The notes below the pieces were generated by a model that was given only the letters and a program-made list of their open reading frames with translations, had not been told where the DNA came from and did no database searches. A stretch of 17,020 nucleotides of DNA from SIG440 sp045645905 (lineage in GTDB: Bacteria; Bacillota; Clostridia; Monoglobales; Monoglobaceae): the NCBI GenBank assembly GCA_045645905.1, contig JAZRJT010000030.1, positions 1 through 17,020 of the forward strand. Direction: 5' to 3'. A program made the position numbers and the translations under genes. Within the stretch, counting starts at the first letter, position 1; each line of letters starts with the position of its first letter. This document shows positions 5,967 to 13,454 of this stretch, one piece after another.

Positions 5967-6833
5967 GTGCGTAAGTTTGGAGACAGATATGATGCATATC
6001 GTGTAAGGGATATCGACGGATTGCATTTTTATATGGCGTATCTTATGCCAAAGAGAACCGATGCGGAGGTATATATCAATGAAAAAATAGATGTAACCGA
6101 GCTTCTGGAATACATAAAAGAAAAAAATGCTACAGGAGAACGCAAGGTTACACTGTTTCATTGTGTAATTGCAGCGGTGGCAAGAACCATAAGAATGCGT
6201 CCGTTGCTTAATCGCTATATTTCGGGCAAGCATTTTTATATGAGACACGATGTGTCTATGGGTTTCACCATTAAGAAAAAATTTGAAGACCACGCCGAAG
6301 AGACATTGATGATTTACCATCCAAAGGATAATGAAAATGTTTGTGCTATAACAGATAAACTTTCGCCTAAGGTAGCACAGGCAAAAAAAGATGACGGTGG
6401 TATGAAGGTTGACGATATTCTGAATATTGTAAAAAAATTCCCCAAGATTATAATGTATATTTTTATGGCATTTATGCGTTTTGCAGACAGTCACGGTTTT
6501 ATGCCAAAGGCTTTCAGCAGCGTTGACCCCAATTATGTAACTGTTCTTTTATCCAATCTTGGCAGCATAAAATGTGATGCTGTTTATCACCACCTTAATA
6601 ATTTTGGTACAAACGGAATTGTTATCACAATAGGTGAGATACATAAAGAAGTTATTCTTGATGAGAATAATCAGCAGACGGTGCGAGATATAGTTAATAT
6701 TGGAGTAACTCTTGACGAACGTATTGCAGACGGTTTTTATTTTGCGCGTTCATTAAAGCTGGTTAAATATTTGTTTAAAAATCCGCAGCTGCTTGACAAA
6801 ACATTAGGGGAGGAAATTGATTTTGAATTCTGA
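5967..6833 (+). CDS. Stand-alone E2-like CoA-dependent acyltransferase, catalytic His replaced
   Basis: The 288-residue product resembles the catalytic domain of 2-oxoacid dehydrogenase E2 subunits and the chloramphenicol acetyltransferase fold. A central DVSMGFTI strand, a SNLGSIKCDAV segment (GS in place of E2's usual LGMFG) and the C-terminal motif DERIADG (residues 250-256) correspond to the E2 motif DHRxxDG. The general-base His of that motif is Glu251 here. No lipoyl domain or E1/E3-binding domain precedes it, and no dehydrogenase genes are nearby, so it is not a pyruvate-dehydrogenase subunit. GTG at 5967 is preferred over TTG at 5964 because GGAGGAG is 7 nt from it. The next gene, an acyl-CoA ligase, overlaps its end, which suggests that the ligase makes its CoA substrate. 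The acceptor is unknown, and the enzyme may be catalytically altered or non-catalytic. Confidence 0.75.
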   Translation: MRKFGDRYDAYRVRDIDGLHFYMAYLMPKRTDAEVYINEKIDVTELLEYIKEKNATGERKVTLFHCVIAAVARTIRMRPLLNRYISGKHFYMRHDVSMGFTIKKKFEDHAEETLMIYHPKDNENVCAITDKLSPKVAQAKKDDGGMKVDDILNIVKKFPKIIMYIFMAFMRFADSHGFMPKAFSSVDPNYVTVLLSNLGSIKCDAVYHHLNNFGTNGIVITIGEIHKEVILDENNQQTVRDIVNIGVTLDERIADGFYFARSLKLVKYLFKNPQLLDKTLGEEIDFEF

Positions 6834-8526
6834 TGCAAAATGGTTTAAATATTACGGAGATATTCCGCATACTTTAGATTATCCGGATATTTCAATGTAT
6901 GAAATGCTGAAAAAGACTGCTAAAGAATATCCATCATATACAGCATATGATTTTATGGGGAGGTCAGTAGCGTATGAAAAATTTATTGAAGAAATTGAAA
7001 TCTGTGCCAAAGCTCTCGTAATGCAAGGAGTTATGCCGGGGGAGGCTGTTACTGTGTGTATGCCAAACACACCCCAGGCGATAATTATGTTTTATGCCAT
7101 AAACAAAATTGGTGCTGTGGCAAGTATGATTCATCCATTGTCGGCAGAGGCTGAGATACAATTTTATCTTAACGAAAGTAAGAGCCGCATAGCAATAACC
7201 TTGACTCAATTCTATGATAAGTTTGATGCAATAAAGGGTAAAACTCAGTTAGAACGGGTTATAGTTACCAAAATAGAAGAAGCCTTGCCTGCAATCAAGG
7301 GGTTTGCATATAAGTTTATCGGGCATGAGCCAAAGGTTGTTAAAGACCCATGGGTTATCTCCTGGAATGATTTTCTTGGAAAGGCAAAGGAATGTACCAA
7401 GGATGCATCATATAACGGCAAAGGTGATGACTCTGCTGTTATTTTGTTTAGCGGCGGAACGACAGGAACCTCGAAAGGGATTTTACTGACAAACCTTAAT
7501 TTTAATGCCTTGGCAATGCAGACAGCAGCGGCATCTCAATGTTTTGCTGCAGGTGATGTAATGCTTTCGGTAATGCCAATATTCCACGGATTTGGTTTGG
7601 GTGTTGGAATACATACTATTCTTGCTCACGGCGGAAAGTGTGTTCTTGTGCCAAGGGTAAACGTAGCTGAATTCCCTGGCTTTTTCAAAAAACACCGCCC
7701 CAATTATATGGCGGGTGTTCCAACTTTGTTTGAGGCAATGATGCGCAACGAGGATATGAAAAATGCAGACCTTTCCTGTCTTAAGGGATTGTTCAGCGGC
7801 GGTGATTCGTTGTCAATTGAACTTAAAAAGAAGGTGGATGCGTTCCTTAAAGACAGGGGTGCATTAATTCAGGTACGTGAAGGCTACGGAACAACCGAGT
7901 GCGTGACAGCAAGCTGTCTTACGCCTATTGATTATTATCGCGAGGGAAGTATAGGAATACCTTTTCCTGATACATATTATAAAATTGTTATTCCCAATAC
8001 CAATGAGGAAGCGCCTGTCGGCGAAATGGGTGAGATTTGTCTTACTGGTCCGACGCTTATGAAGGAATATATCAATAATCCTAAAGAGACAAGCCAGACC
8101 CTTCGTATACACGATGATGGGCTTACATATCTTCACACAGGTGACCTTGGTCGTATGGACGAGGATGGTTTTATCTATTTTGTTCAAAGGCTTAAACGTA
8201 TGATTATAACCAATGGTTATAATGTATATCCATCTCAGGTTGAAAATGTAATAGATTCTCACGAGACTGTAATGTTCAGTACAGTTATCGGTGTAAAGGA
8301 TGAAACAAGAAAACAAAGGGTAAAGGCGTTTATCGTATTAAAGCCCGGTTTTTCACCTACTGATGAGATAAAAGAGTCTATTAAGGCTCACTGTGAAAAG
8401 AGTATTGCAAAATATGCTTTGCCGCGAGAATATGAATATCGCGACAACCTTCCTAAAACATTGGTGGGTAAGGTTGCATACCGTGAGCTTGAAAAGGAAG
8501 AAGAGGAAAAGCTTCTTGTGAAATAG
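6823..8526 (+). CDS. AMP-binding acyl-CoA synthetase (adenylate-forming ligase)
   Basis: This 567-residue protein has the full set of class I adenylate-forming motifs. They are FSGGTTGTSKG (about 209-219) for ATP phosphate binding, YGTTE (about 355) for the adenine/acyl pocket, HTGDLGRMDEDGFIYF (about 437-452), and LPKTLVGKV near residue 545 with the catalytic Lys of the mobile C-terminal domain. It should activate a carboxylic acid with ATP to acyl-AMP and then acyl-CoA in the cytosol. The acyl specificity cannot be read reliably; the length and motifs fit medium-chain, long-chain or aryl acid ligases. TTG at 6823 is chosen because AGGGGAGG is 9 nt upstream; the alternative TTG at 6817 is only 3 nt away. 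It overlaps the preceding E2-like gene by 11 bp, indicating translational coupling and shared function. Confidence 0.9.
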   Translation: MNSDAKWFKYYGDIPHTLDYPDISMYEMLKKTAKEYPSYTAYDFMGRSVAYEKFIEEIEICAKALVMQGVMPGEAVTVCMPNTPQAIIMFYAINKIGAVASMIHPLSAEAEIQFYLNESKSRIAITLTQFYDKFDAIKGKTQLERVIVTKIEEALPAIKGFAYKFIGHEPKVVKDPWVISWNDFLGKAKECTKDASYNGKGDDSAVILFSGGTTGTSKGILLTNLNFNALAMQTAAASQCFAAGDVMLSVMPIFHGFGLGVGIHTILAHGGKCVLVPRVNVAEFPGFFKKHRPNYMAGVPTLFEAMMRNEDMKNADLSCLKGLFSGGDSLSIELKKKVDAFLKDRGALIQVREGYGTTECVTASCLTPIDYYREGSIGIPFPDTYYKIVIPNTNEEAPVGEMGEICLTGPTLMKEYINNPKETSQTLRIHDDGLTYLHTGDLGRMDEDGFIYFVQRLKRMIITNGYNVYPSQVENVIDSHETVMFSTVIGVKDETRKQRVKAFIVLKPGFSPTDEIKESIKAHCEKSIAKYALPREYEYRDNLPKTLVGKVAYRELEKEEEEKLLVK

Positions 8527-8606
8527 AGTGTATCTTAAAACATACAGTCTTTTTAACGGGCGTAGTGTCAGACATTAAAAAATTTAAAATATAAGGAGAT
8601 AGTAAA

Positions 8607-9920
8607 GTGAGTAAAAAAACATTATGTGGATTAAGTGAAAACAAATGGATAAGAGCAGCAATACCGGCATTGCTGCTTCATTGCAGTATCGGTACAGTGT
8701 ACTGTTGGTCAATTTTCAGTCAAGAGATTGCAGACTATATCGGATTTTCAAAAGGTGCAGCAGAGTGGGCGTTTAGTCTTGCGATTTTCTTCCTCGGAAT
8801 GTCGGCGGCATTTCTTGGAAATGTGGTAGAGAAGGATATTCACAAGTCATCATTAATTGCAACAATATGCTTTTCTTTAGGAATGGTAGGAACAGGTGTG
8901 TTTATTTACTATGGTGGTTTGCATCAAGGTAATCCTGTAGCACTTGTAGGTATCTATTTATGCTATGGTGTTATTATGGGTATAGGTCTTGGTACAGGAT
9001 ATCTTTCACCGGTAAAAACACTTATGCTTTGGTTTGCGGACCGAAAGGGTCTTGCAACAGGTCTTGCGGTAGCCGGATTCGGTGCCGCAAAGGCAATTGC
9101 CAGTCCCATAATGCAGTTGATGCTTCAAACGATGGGTGAGACCGGCATTTATAAGATGTTCTGGATTTTGGGTGTGTTTTATTTCGTTATGATGTTTGTG
9201 GGACACTTGCTTTTGAAAAAACCAGCAGACTGGCATGAACAACAGACCAAGGACAAAGGAAATAGCATTGTGGCTGTTCTTAAAACAAGAAAAATTACAA
9301 ATTACATAGGTATATGGCTGATGTTTTATATAAATATCACATGCGGTCTTGCGCTTTTGTCTCAGGAAAAGATGATTGTAAAGTGTATAGGACTTGCAGA
9401 ATTTGTCGGAATTATCGCAACAGTTTCTGCAGTTTTCAATGCCTGTGGTCGCCTTGGATTTTCAGCGTGGGGTGATAAAATGAAAGATAGAAATACTATT
9501 TTTAAGATTATCTTTATTATTTCAATCATCCTTACCGCTGTCACAATCTTTACCGGTGGAATAAACAATGGCGCAGAGAACATAGGTCTTACTGTTCTTG
9601 TGTTAGTGCTTTTGATGTTTGTGAATGCCGGTTATGGCGGTGGATTTTCAAATGTTCCAACGCTTCTTTCAGACCATTATGGAATGAATAATATTAGCGC
9701 TATTCACGGAATCACATTGTCAGCATGGGCATTTGCAGGCCTTACGGGAAACCAACTTGCTACATGGATTGTAAATCATTTCGGTGAGGAAATAGAGGTG
9801 GCAGGTAATATGGTAAATCCTGTTGGCTACCAGTCTGTGCTTTATGTGACTGTTGTTCTTTATATTATTGCATTAATTTTGAGTATGGTGTTTGTAAAGA
9901 GATTAAATAAAACCGAATAA
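8607..9920 (+). CDS. OFA-type major facilitator transporter (12 TM)
   Basis: The 437-residue product has about 12 hydrophobic helices and starts with the OFA-like pattern WIRAAIPALLLHCSIGTVYCWSIF. A GLGTGYLSPVKTLMLWFADRKGLATGLAV segment is the characteristic loop between helices 4 and 5 of the oxalate/formate antiporter family (MFS). The start is a GTG 8 nt after AAGGAGA. Family members exchange or take up small mono- and dicarboxylates, but most are not true oxalate carriers, and the substrate here is unknown. It lies 80 bp after the acyl-CoA ligase with only a weak hairpin (8529-8546) between, so co-transcription is likely but not certain. In this context it could import the acid that the ligase activates or export a product. 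No clear terminator follows; a repeat-rich gap begins at once. Confidence 0.88.
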   Translation: MSKKTLCGLSENKWIRAAIPALLLHCSIGTVYCWSIFSQEIADYIGFSKGAAEWAFSLAIFFLGMSAAFLGNVVEKDIHKSSLIATICFSLGMVGTGVFIYYGGLHQGNPVALVGIYLCYGVIMGIGLGTGYLSPVKTLMLWFADRKGLATGLAVAGFGAAKAIASPIMQLMLQTMGETGIYKMFWILGVFYFVMMFVGHLLLKKPADWHEQQTKDKGNSIVAVLKTRKITNYIGIWLMFYINITCGLALLSQEKMIVKCIGLAEFVGIIATVSAVFNACGRLGFSAWGDKMKDRNTIFKIIFIISIILTAVTIFTGGINNGAENIGLTVLVLVLLMFVNAGYGGGFSNVPTLLSDHYGMNNISAIHGITLSAWAFAGLTGNQLATWIVNHFGEEIEVAGNMVNPVGYQSVLYVTVVLYIIALILSMVFVKRLNKTE

Positions 9921-9980
9921 TTTGTTGCCAGACTTGAAACGAGCTATGTAAAGTGTGTTGAAAGATGTCGAAACAACGAA

Positions 9981-10157
9981 GCCTCCCCTATGCAAGGGGA
10001 AGGTGTCAGTGATAATAATAGTCGGTGAAACGCATAGGCGTTTTGTTTGCGATATATCGCAAACTCCTGTGAAAACACGGTTTTCACAAACAGACATTAT
10101 TTCAATCATGCGTGGCTTTCAAGCAAAAGGCTTGAAAGTTGTGGAATAATATTCCAC
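9981..10157. repeat. Array of six consecutive short hairpins
   Basis: The stretch consists almost wholly of back-to-back inverted repeats: TCCCCT/AGGGGA (9984-10000), AAACGC/GCGTTT (10028-10043), GTTTGCGATA/TATCGCAAAC (10045-10064, no loop), TGTGAAAAC/GTTTTCACA (10068-10088), CTTTCAAGC/GCTTGAAAG (10116-10138) and GTGGAAT/ATTCCAC (10141-10157). The stem sequences differ from each other. It resembles the dispersed intergenic repeats common in gut Clostridia and may be non-autonomous mobile DNA or a structured RNA. A 64-codon open frame across it is an effect of the repeat, not a convincing gene. Confidence 0.7.
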
Positions 10158-10328
10158 TTAAACGACTTTTGCCGTTTCCGCGACAATGTTTATAACTGAC
10201 GGATGAGGTGGAAAAGAATAATGGTTGCTTTCGCAATTTACACCTCACCACCGCCTGCGGCGGAGCCTCTGCTCAAGGAGAAACCTTTTAGTTGATAATG
10301 TTGTAGATTGGTCGAGTTTATCACTTAC
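10158..10328. other. Remainder of the repeat-like gap
   Basis: Further pairing is visible: TGAGGTG (10204-10210) with CACCTCA (10241-10247), and CCGCC/GGCGG (10251-10263). It ends in a GAGCCTCTGCTCAAGGAGAAACC stretch that echoes the CTCCCCTATGCAAGGGG start of the array, as if the two marked the ends of one repeat unit of roughly 310 bp. No gene is supported here. Confidence 0.45.
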
Positions 10329-10361
10329 TTGACAAAACCATAACTACGAAAGTGTTAAAAT
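10329..10361 (+). promoter_or_regulatory. Possible promoter for the 36-codon ORF
   Basis: A perfect TTGACA (10329-10334) is followed by TAAAAT (10356-10361), but the 21-bp spacer is longer than usual, so function is uncertain. Confidence 0.3.
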
Positions 10362-10389
10362 TTGAAAATGCAGATAAGAGGAGAGCCTT

Positions 10390-10500
10390 ATGACGTTAAC
10401 CGAAATAATCGCACAAGCTTTTGGAATTGCTGGTCTTATTATAACGGTATTGTCATTTCGAGAAAAAATAATATTTGGTAAATACGGCTTTGAAAAGTGA
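10390..10500 (+). CDS. 36-aa membrane ORF resembling the N-terminus of YgjV (possible remnant)
   Basis: An ATG with AGAGGAGA 5-6 nt upstream opens a 36-codon frame. Residues 5-22 (EIIAQAFGIAGLIITVLS) form one hydrophobic helix followed by SFREK. That start resembles YgjV-family inner membrane proteins, which begin with a similar AQ-FGIIGL-I-VLSFQ-K stretch but continue for several more helices. Here the frame ends after YGFEK at 10500. It may be the surviving 5' end of a deleted ygjV-like gene, or a genuine one-helix small protein, since it keeps a good ribosome binding site. The recA promoter begins 43 bp after the stop. Confidence 0.4.
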   Translation: MTLTEIIAQAFGIAGLIITVLSFREKIIFGKYGFEK

Positions 10501-10542
10501 TTTTTGCAAAATAGTGCAATACGCTATTATTAGTGAAAATTC

Positions 10543-10571
10543 TTGACTTTACACACAAGATATGGTATGAT
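10543..10571 (+). promoter_or_regulatory. recA promoter
   Basis: TTGACT (10543-10548), a 17-bp spacer and TATGAT (10566-10571) lie 76 bp ahead of recA. I see no Firmicutes-type LexA box (GAAC-N4-GTTC) in or near it. An imperfect palindrome, AATAGTG-N5-CGCTATT, lies just upstream at 10510-10528. Confidence 0.75.
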
Positions 10572-10647
10572 TTACTTGCTTTGAACGCAAAAATGTATTA
10601 TTTTTGAATAAATTACCCTTTGGGGTCTTTGAAAGGCGGTTTTTAAA

Positions 10648-11718
10648 ATGCAGGAAGAAAAGAGAAAAGCTCTTGAAAATGTCTTTGGACAGATAGAAAA
10701 GCAGTACGGTGCAGGTGCGGTAATGCGTCTTGGTGAAAAGACTAATGCTGAGGTTGAGGCAATTCCCACAGGCTCAATGGCTCTTGATATTGCTTTGGGT
10801 ATCGGCGGTGTTCCACGTGGCAGAATTGTGGAGATTTACGGACCCGAATCATCAGGTAAAACAACGGTTGCCCTTCATATTGTTGCAGAGGCACAGAAGA
10901 TGGGCGGCGAAGCTGCATTTATTGATGCTGAGCACGCTCTTGACCCTGTGTATGCTGAAAAGCTTGGAGTAAAAATTGATGACCTTATAGTGTCACAGCC
11001 CGATACCGGTGAACAGGCTTTGGAAATTACCGAACAGCTTGTTCGTTCGGGTGCTATTGATGTTATTGTTATTGACTCGGTTGCGGCGTTGGTTCCCAAA
11101 CAGGAAATCGAAGGACTGATGGGTGATTCTCATGTTGGTCTGCAGGCAAGACTTATGTCACAGGCTCTCAGAAAGCTGACCTCTGTTGTAAGTAAATCAA
11201 ACACAACAGCAATATTTATCAATCAGCTCCGTGAAAAGGTTGGTGTTATGTTCGGCAACCCCGAAACAACAGCCGGTGGTCGTGCACTTAAGTATTATTC
11301 ATCTGTAAGACTTGATGTACGCCGTGTTGAAACCGTTAAAGGTGACGAAGGTGCAGTGGGTAACCACACAAAGGTTAAGGTTGTAAAAAACAAGGTAGCA
11401 CCACCCTTTAAAGAAGCAGAATTTGATATTATCTATGGTGAGGGTATATCTAAAACCGGTAATATTGTTGATGTGGGTGTAGATTTCGGCATTGTTAAAA
11501 AGTCAGGATCATGGTTCTCGTATGGAGATGAAAAGCTGGGTCAGGGCAGAGAAGCTGTAAAAAAATTACTGGAAGAAGACCCTGCACTATGCTTTGAGAT
11601 TGAACAGAAAATTAGAGAAAAGGCAGGTTTGCCTCCCATTGAAGAAGGCGAAGACAGCGATAGAGAAATGCTTACATCATTTACTCCTGTTCCTAAGCCT
11701 ACATCAAAGAAAAAGTAA
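10648..11718 (+). CDS. recA: RecA recombinase
   Basis: The 356-residue protein is full length and highly typical. The Walker A motif GPESSGKTT is at residues 65-73. The Walker B strand (DVIVIDSVAAL) and loop L1 around MGDSHVGLQARLMSQALRKL follow, then the INQLREKVGVMFGNPETTAGGRALKYYSSVRLDVRR region that contains loop L2 and the filament interface. The C-terminal tail is acidic (EEGEDSDRE) and then basic (PKPTSKKK). RecA binds single-stranded DNA as a filament, drives homologous pairing and, in LexA-containing bacteria, triggers LexA self-cleavage. The start follows AAAGGCGG and a conserved MQEEKRKALENVFGQIEKQYG opening. recX lies 6 bp downstream, the usual pairing of RecA with its modulator. 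Confidence 0.99.
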   Translation: MQEEKRKALENVFGQIEKQYGAGAVMRLGEKTNAEVEAIPTGSMALDIALGIGGVPRGRIVEIYGPESSGKTTVALHIVAEAQKMGGEAAFIDAEHALDPVYAEKLGVKIDDLIVSQPDTGEQALEITEQLVRSGAIDVIVIDSVAALVPKQEIEGLMGDSHVGLQARLMSQALRKLTSVVSKSNTTAIFINQLREKVGVMFGNPETTAGGRALKYYSSVRLDVRRVETVKGDEGAVGNHTKVKVVKNKVAPPFKEAEFDIIYGEGISKTGNIVDVGVDFGIVKKSGSWFSYGDEKLGQGREAVKKLLEEDPALCFEIEQKIREKAGLPPIEEGEDSDREMLTSFTPVPKPTSKKK

Positions 11719-11724
11719 TTAATT

Positions 11725-12081
11725 ATGGAATTTGACAAAGCAAAGAAGATTGCGGCAAAGCTGATATCTTTTAAAATGTATACCTGCAAGGAAATACTGC
11801 AAAAGCTGATTCAAAAGGATATATCTCAGGAGATTTCAGAGCTTGTGGTGAGTGAATTTTGCAAGGCGGGGATACTTGACGATGCAGAATATGCAAGAGC
11901 GTATATTCACGATGGGCTATATGTTCATATGAAAGGGATGTATCGTATAAAGCAAGAACTTATAAAAAAAGGTGTGGCATCAAGCGTAATTGAAAAGGCA
12001 AAGGCCCATCTTGTAAGACGTGGCTTTGGTATATACGATATAAACAAATGCTTTGACAATCTTGGTATAAAGATTAAATAA
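11725..12081 (+). CDS. recX: RecX regulator of RecA, short form (118 aa)
   Basis: Residues 1-55 form the first three-helix repeat (CKEILQKLIQKDISQEISELVVSEFCKAGILDDAEYARAY). Residues 56-92 form the second (KGMYRIKQELIKKGVASSVIEKA). The third repeat seems shortened: after EKAKAHLVRRGFGIYDINKCF the protein ends at residue 118, whereas RecX proteins usually have 140-200 or more residues with a longer connector before this RRGF segment. About 25-30 residues therefore look deleted in frame. RecX binds in the groove of RecA filaments and limits their activity. No ribosome binding site stands before the ATG, and recA ends only 6 bp away, so translation is probably coupled to recA. Confidence 0.85.
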   Translation: MEFDKAKKIAAKLISFKMYTCKEILQKLIQKDISQEISELVVSEFCKAGILDDAEYARAYIHDGLYVHMKGMYRIKQELIKKGVASSVIEKAKAHLVRRGFGIYDINKCFDNLGIKIK

Positions 12082-12117
12082 GATTAACGATGTAAGACTT
12101 AAAAGGAGTGACATATA

Positions 12118-13452
12118 TTGAAAAAGGTTTCACTTGTTTCGCTTGGTTGTTCAAAAAATTTGGTTGATGCCGAGGAAATGATGGGAATTCTTGAGTCAGC
12201 CGGCTTTGAACTTGTTGCTGATGAAGAAGATGCAGAAATTATGATTGTCAATACCTGTGCATTTATTGATGATGCCAAGCAGGAGTCTATTGACTGCATT
12301 ATGGAGCTTATCGAATATAAGAAAAAAGATCCCAATCGTATTTTGATTGTTACCGGCTGTATGAGTCAGCGCTATAAAGAGGAATTAATTAAAGAAATTC
12401 CAGAGATTGACATTGTTATCGGAACAAATGAATACGATAAGATTGCCGGAATAATAAAAATGCACACGTCAGATAAGACAGAGATATATTGCAGTGATGA
12501 ATATATGTCCTGCGAGAAACTGCCCAGAGTAGTTACAACACCTGATTATATGGCGTATCTTAAAATTGCTGAAGGATGCGACAATCATTGTACATACTGT
12601 GTTATCCCATCAATCAGGGGCAAATACAGAAGCCGTACAATTGAGGATATTGTCACAGAAGCCAGGTCTTTGGCTGAAAAAGGTGTAAAGGAACTGATTG
12701 TTATAGCTCAGGATACCACAAGGTACGGTATGGATATTTACGGCGAATATCGCCTGCCACAGCTTCTAGATGAGTTATGTTTGATTGAGGGTATCAGGTG
12801 GATACGTATACATTATTGCTATCCTGAACTTGTGACAGATGAACTCATTGACACTATTGCCAGACAGGACAAGGTGTGCAATTATCTTGATATCCCGATT
12901 CAGCATTGCAATGACAGAATTTTAAAGCTGATGGGAAGACGTACTAATAAGGCAGAAATTTTGAGTACGATAAAAAAACTTCGCAAAAGAATTCCTGATG
13001 TTATAATCAGAACATCATTGATAGCCGGATTCCCGACCGAAACCGAGGAAGAATTTGATGAACTGCGTGAGTTTGTTACCGAAATTGAATTTGACAGACT
13101 TGGAGTTTTTGCATATTCTCAGGAGGAAGGAACTGCCGCAGCACGTCTTGACGGACAAATTGACGAAGACGAGAAAAAGAATCGTCAGGAAGTTATAATG
13201 ATTGACCAGACTGCAGTTTCTGAGGAGCTTAACCGCAAAAAGGTTGGCAAAACTTTTGAAGTTCTGGTAGAGGGCTATGATAACCTTATAAAACAGTATT
13301 ACGGCAGAACCTATGGGGATTCTGAAGAAATTGACGGCAAAGTCTTTTTCACTTCTGATACAAAGTGCGAATCAGGCGATTTTATTAATGTTAAAATTAC
13401 AGATTATATGGAATATGATTTATACGGAGCTTGTGAGCAAGGAGGAAATTAA
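12118..13452 (+). CDS. rimO: Ribosomal protein S12 methylthiotransferase RimO
   Basis: The 444-residue radical SAM enzyme has an N-terminal UPF0004 domain with cluster ligands Cys11 (LGCSKN), Cys47 (NTCAF) and Cys81 (TGCM). The radical SAM motif CDNHCTYC follows, with Cys154, Cys158 and Cys161, and a C-terminal TRAM-like domain starts near residue 375. SLGCSKNLVDAEEM and the IRGKYRSR segment distinguish RimO from MiaB-type tRNA enzymes. It inserts sulfur and a methyl group on a conserved Asp of ribosomal protein S12 using two 4Fe-4S clusters, so the cell should be able to maintain oxygen-sensitive clusters. The start is a TTG 8 nt after AAGGAGTG. It follows recX after 36 bp and runs straight into pgsA. 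Confidence 0.97.
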   Translation: MKKVSLVSLGCSKNLVDAEEMMGILESAGFELVADEEDAEIMIVNTCAFIDDAKQESIDCIMELIEYKKKDPNRILIVTGCMSQRYKEELIKEIPEIDIVIGTNEYDKIAGIIKMHTSDKTEIYCSDEYMSCEKLPRVVTTPDYMAYLKIAEGCDNHCTYCVIPSIRGKYRSRTIEDIVTEARSLAEKGVKELIVIAQDTTRYGMDIYGEYRLPQLLDELCLIEGIRWIRIHYCYPELVTDELIDTIARQDKVCNYLDIPIQHCNDRILKLMGRRTNKAEILSTIKKLRKRIPDVIIRTSLIAGFPTETEEEFDELREFVTEIEFDRLGVFAYSQEEGTAAARLDGQIDEDEKKNRQEVIMIDQTAVSEELNRKKVGKTFEVLVEGYDNLIKQYYGRTYGDSEEIDGKVFFTSDTKCESGDFINVKITDYMEYDLYGACEQGGN

Positions 13453-13454
13453 AA

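Noticed and set aside
5967..6833. Subunit of a pyruvate or branched-chain dehydrogenase complex
   Set aside because: There is no lipoyl or peripheral-subunit-binding domain, no E1 or E3 gene is nearby, and the catalytic His is missing.
8607..9920. Assignment as an oxalate/formate antiporter
   Set aside because: Only the family pattern is visible. No oxalyl-CoA genes are nearby, so the substrate is left open.
9955..10149. 64-codon open frame in the gap after the transporter
   Set aside because: It runs across back-to-back palindromes, lacks a ribosome binding site and shows repeat-derived composition, so it is not taken as a gene.
9981..10157. CRISPR array
   Set aside because: The repeats are palindromes of differing sequence, not identical direct repeats with regular spacers, and no cas genes are present.
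10572..10640. LexA operator at GAACGCAAAAATG
   Set aside because: The second half-site GTTC is absent.
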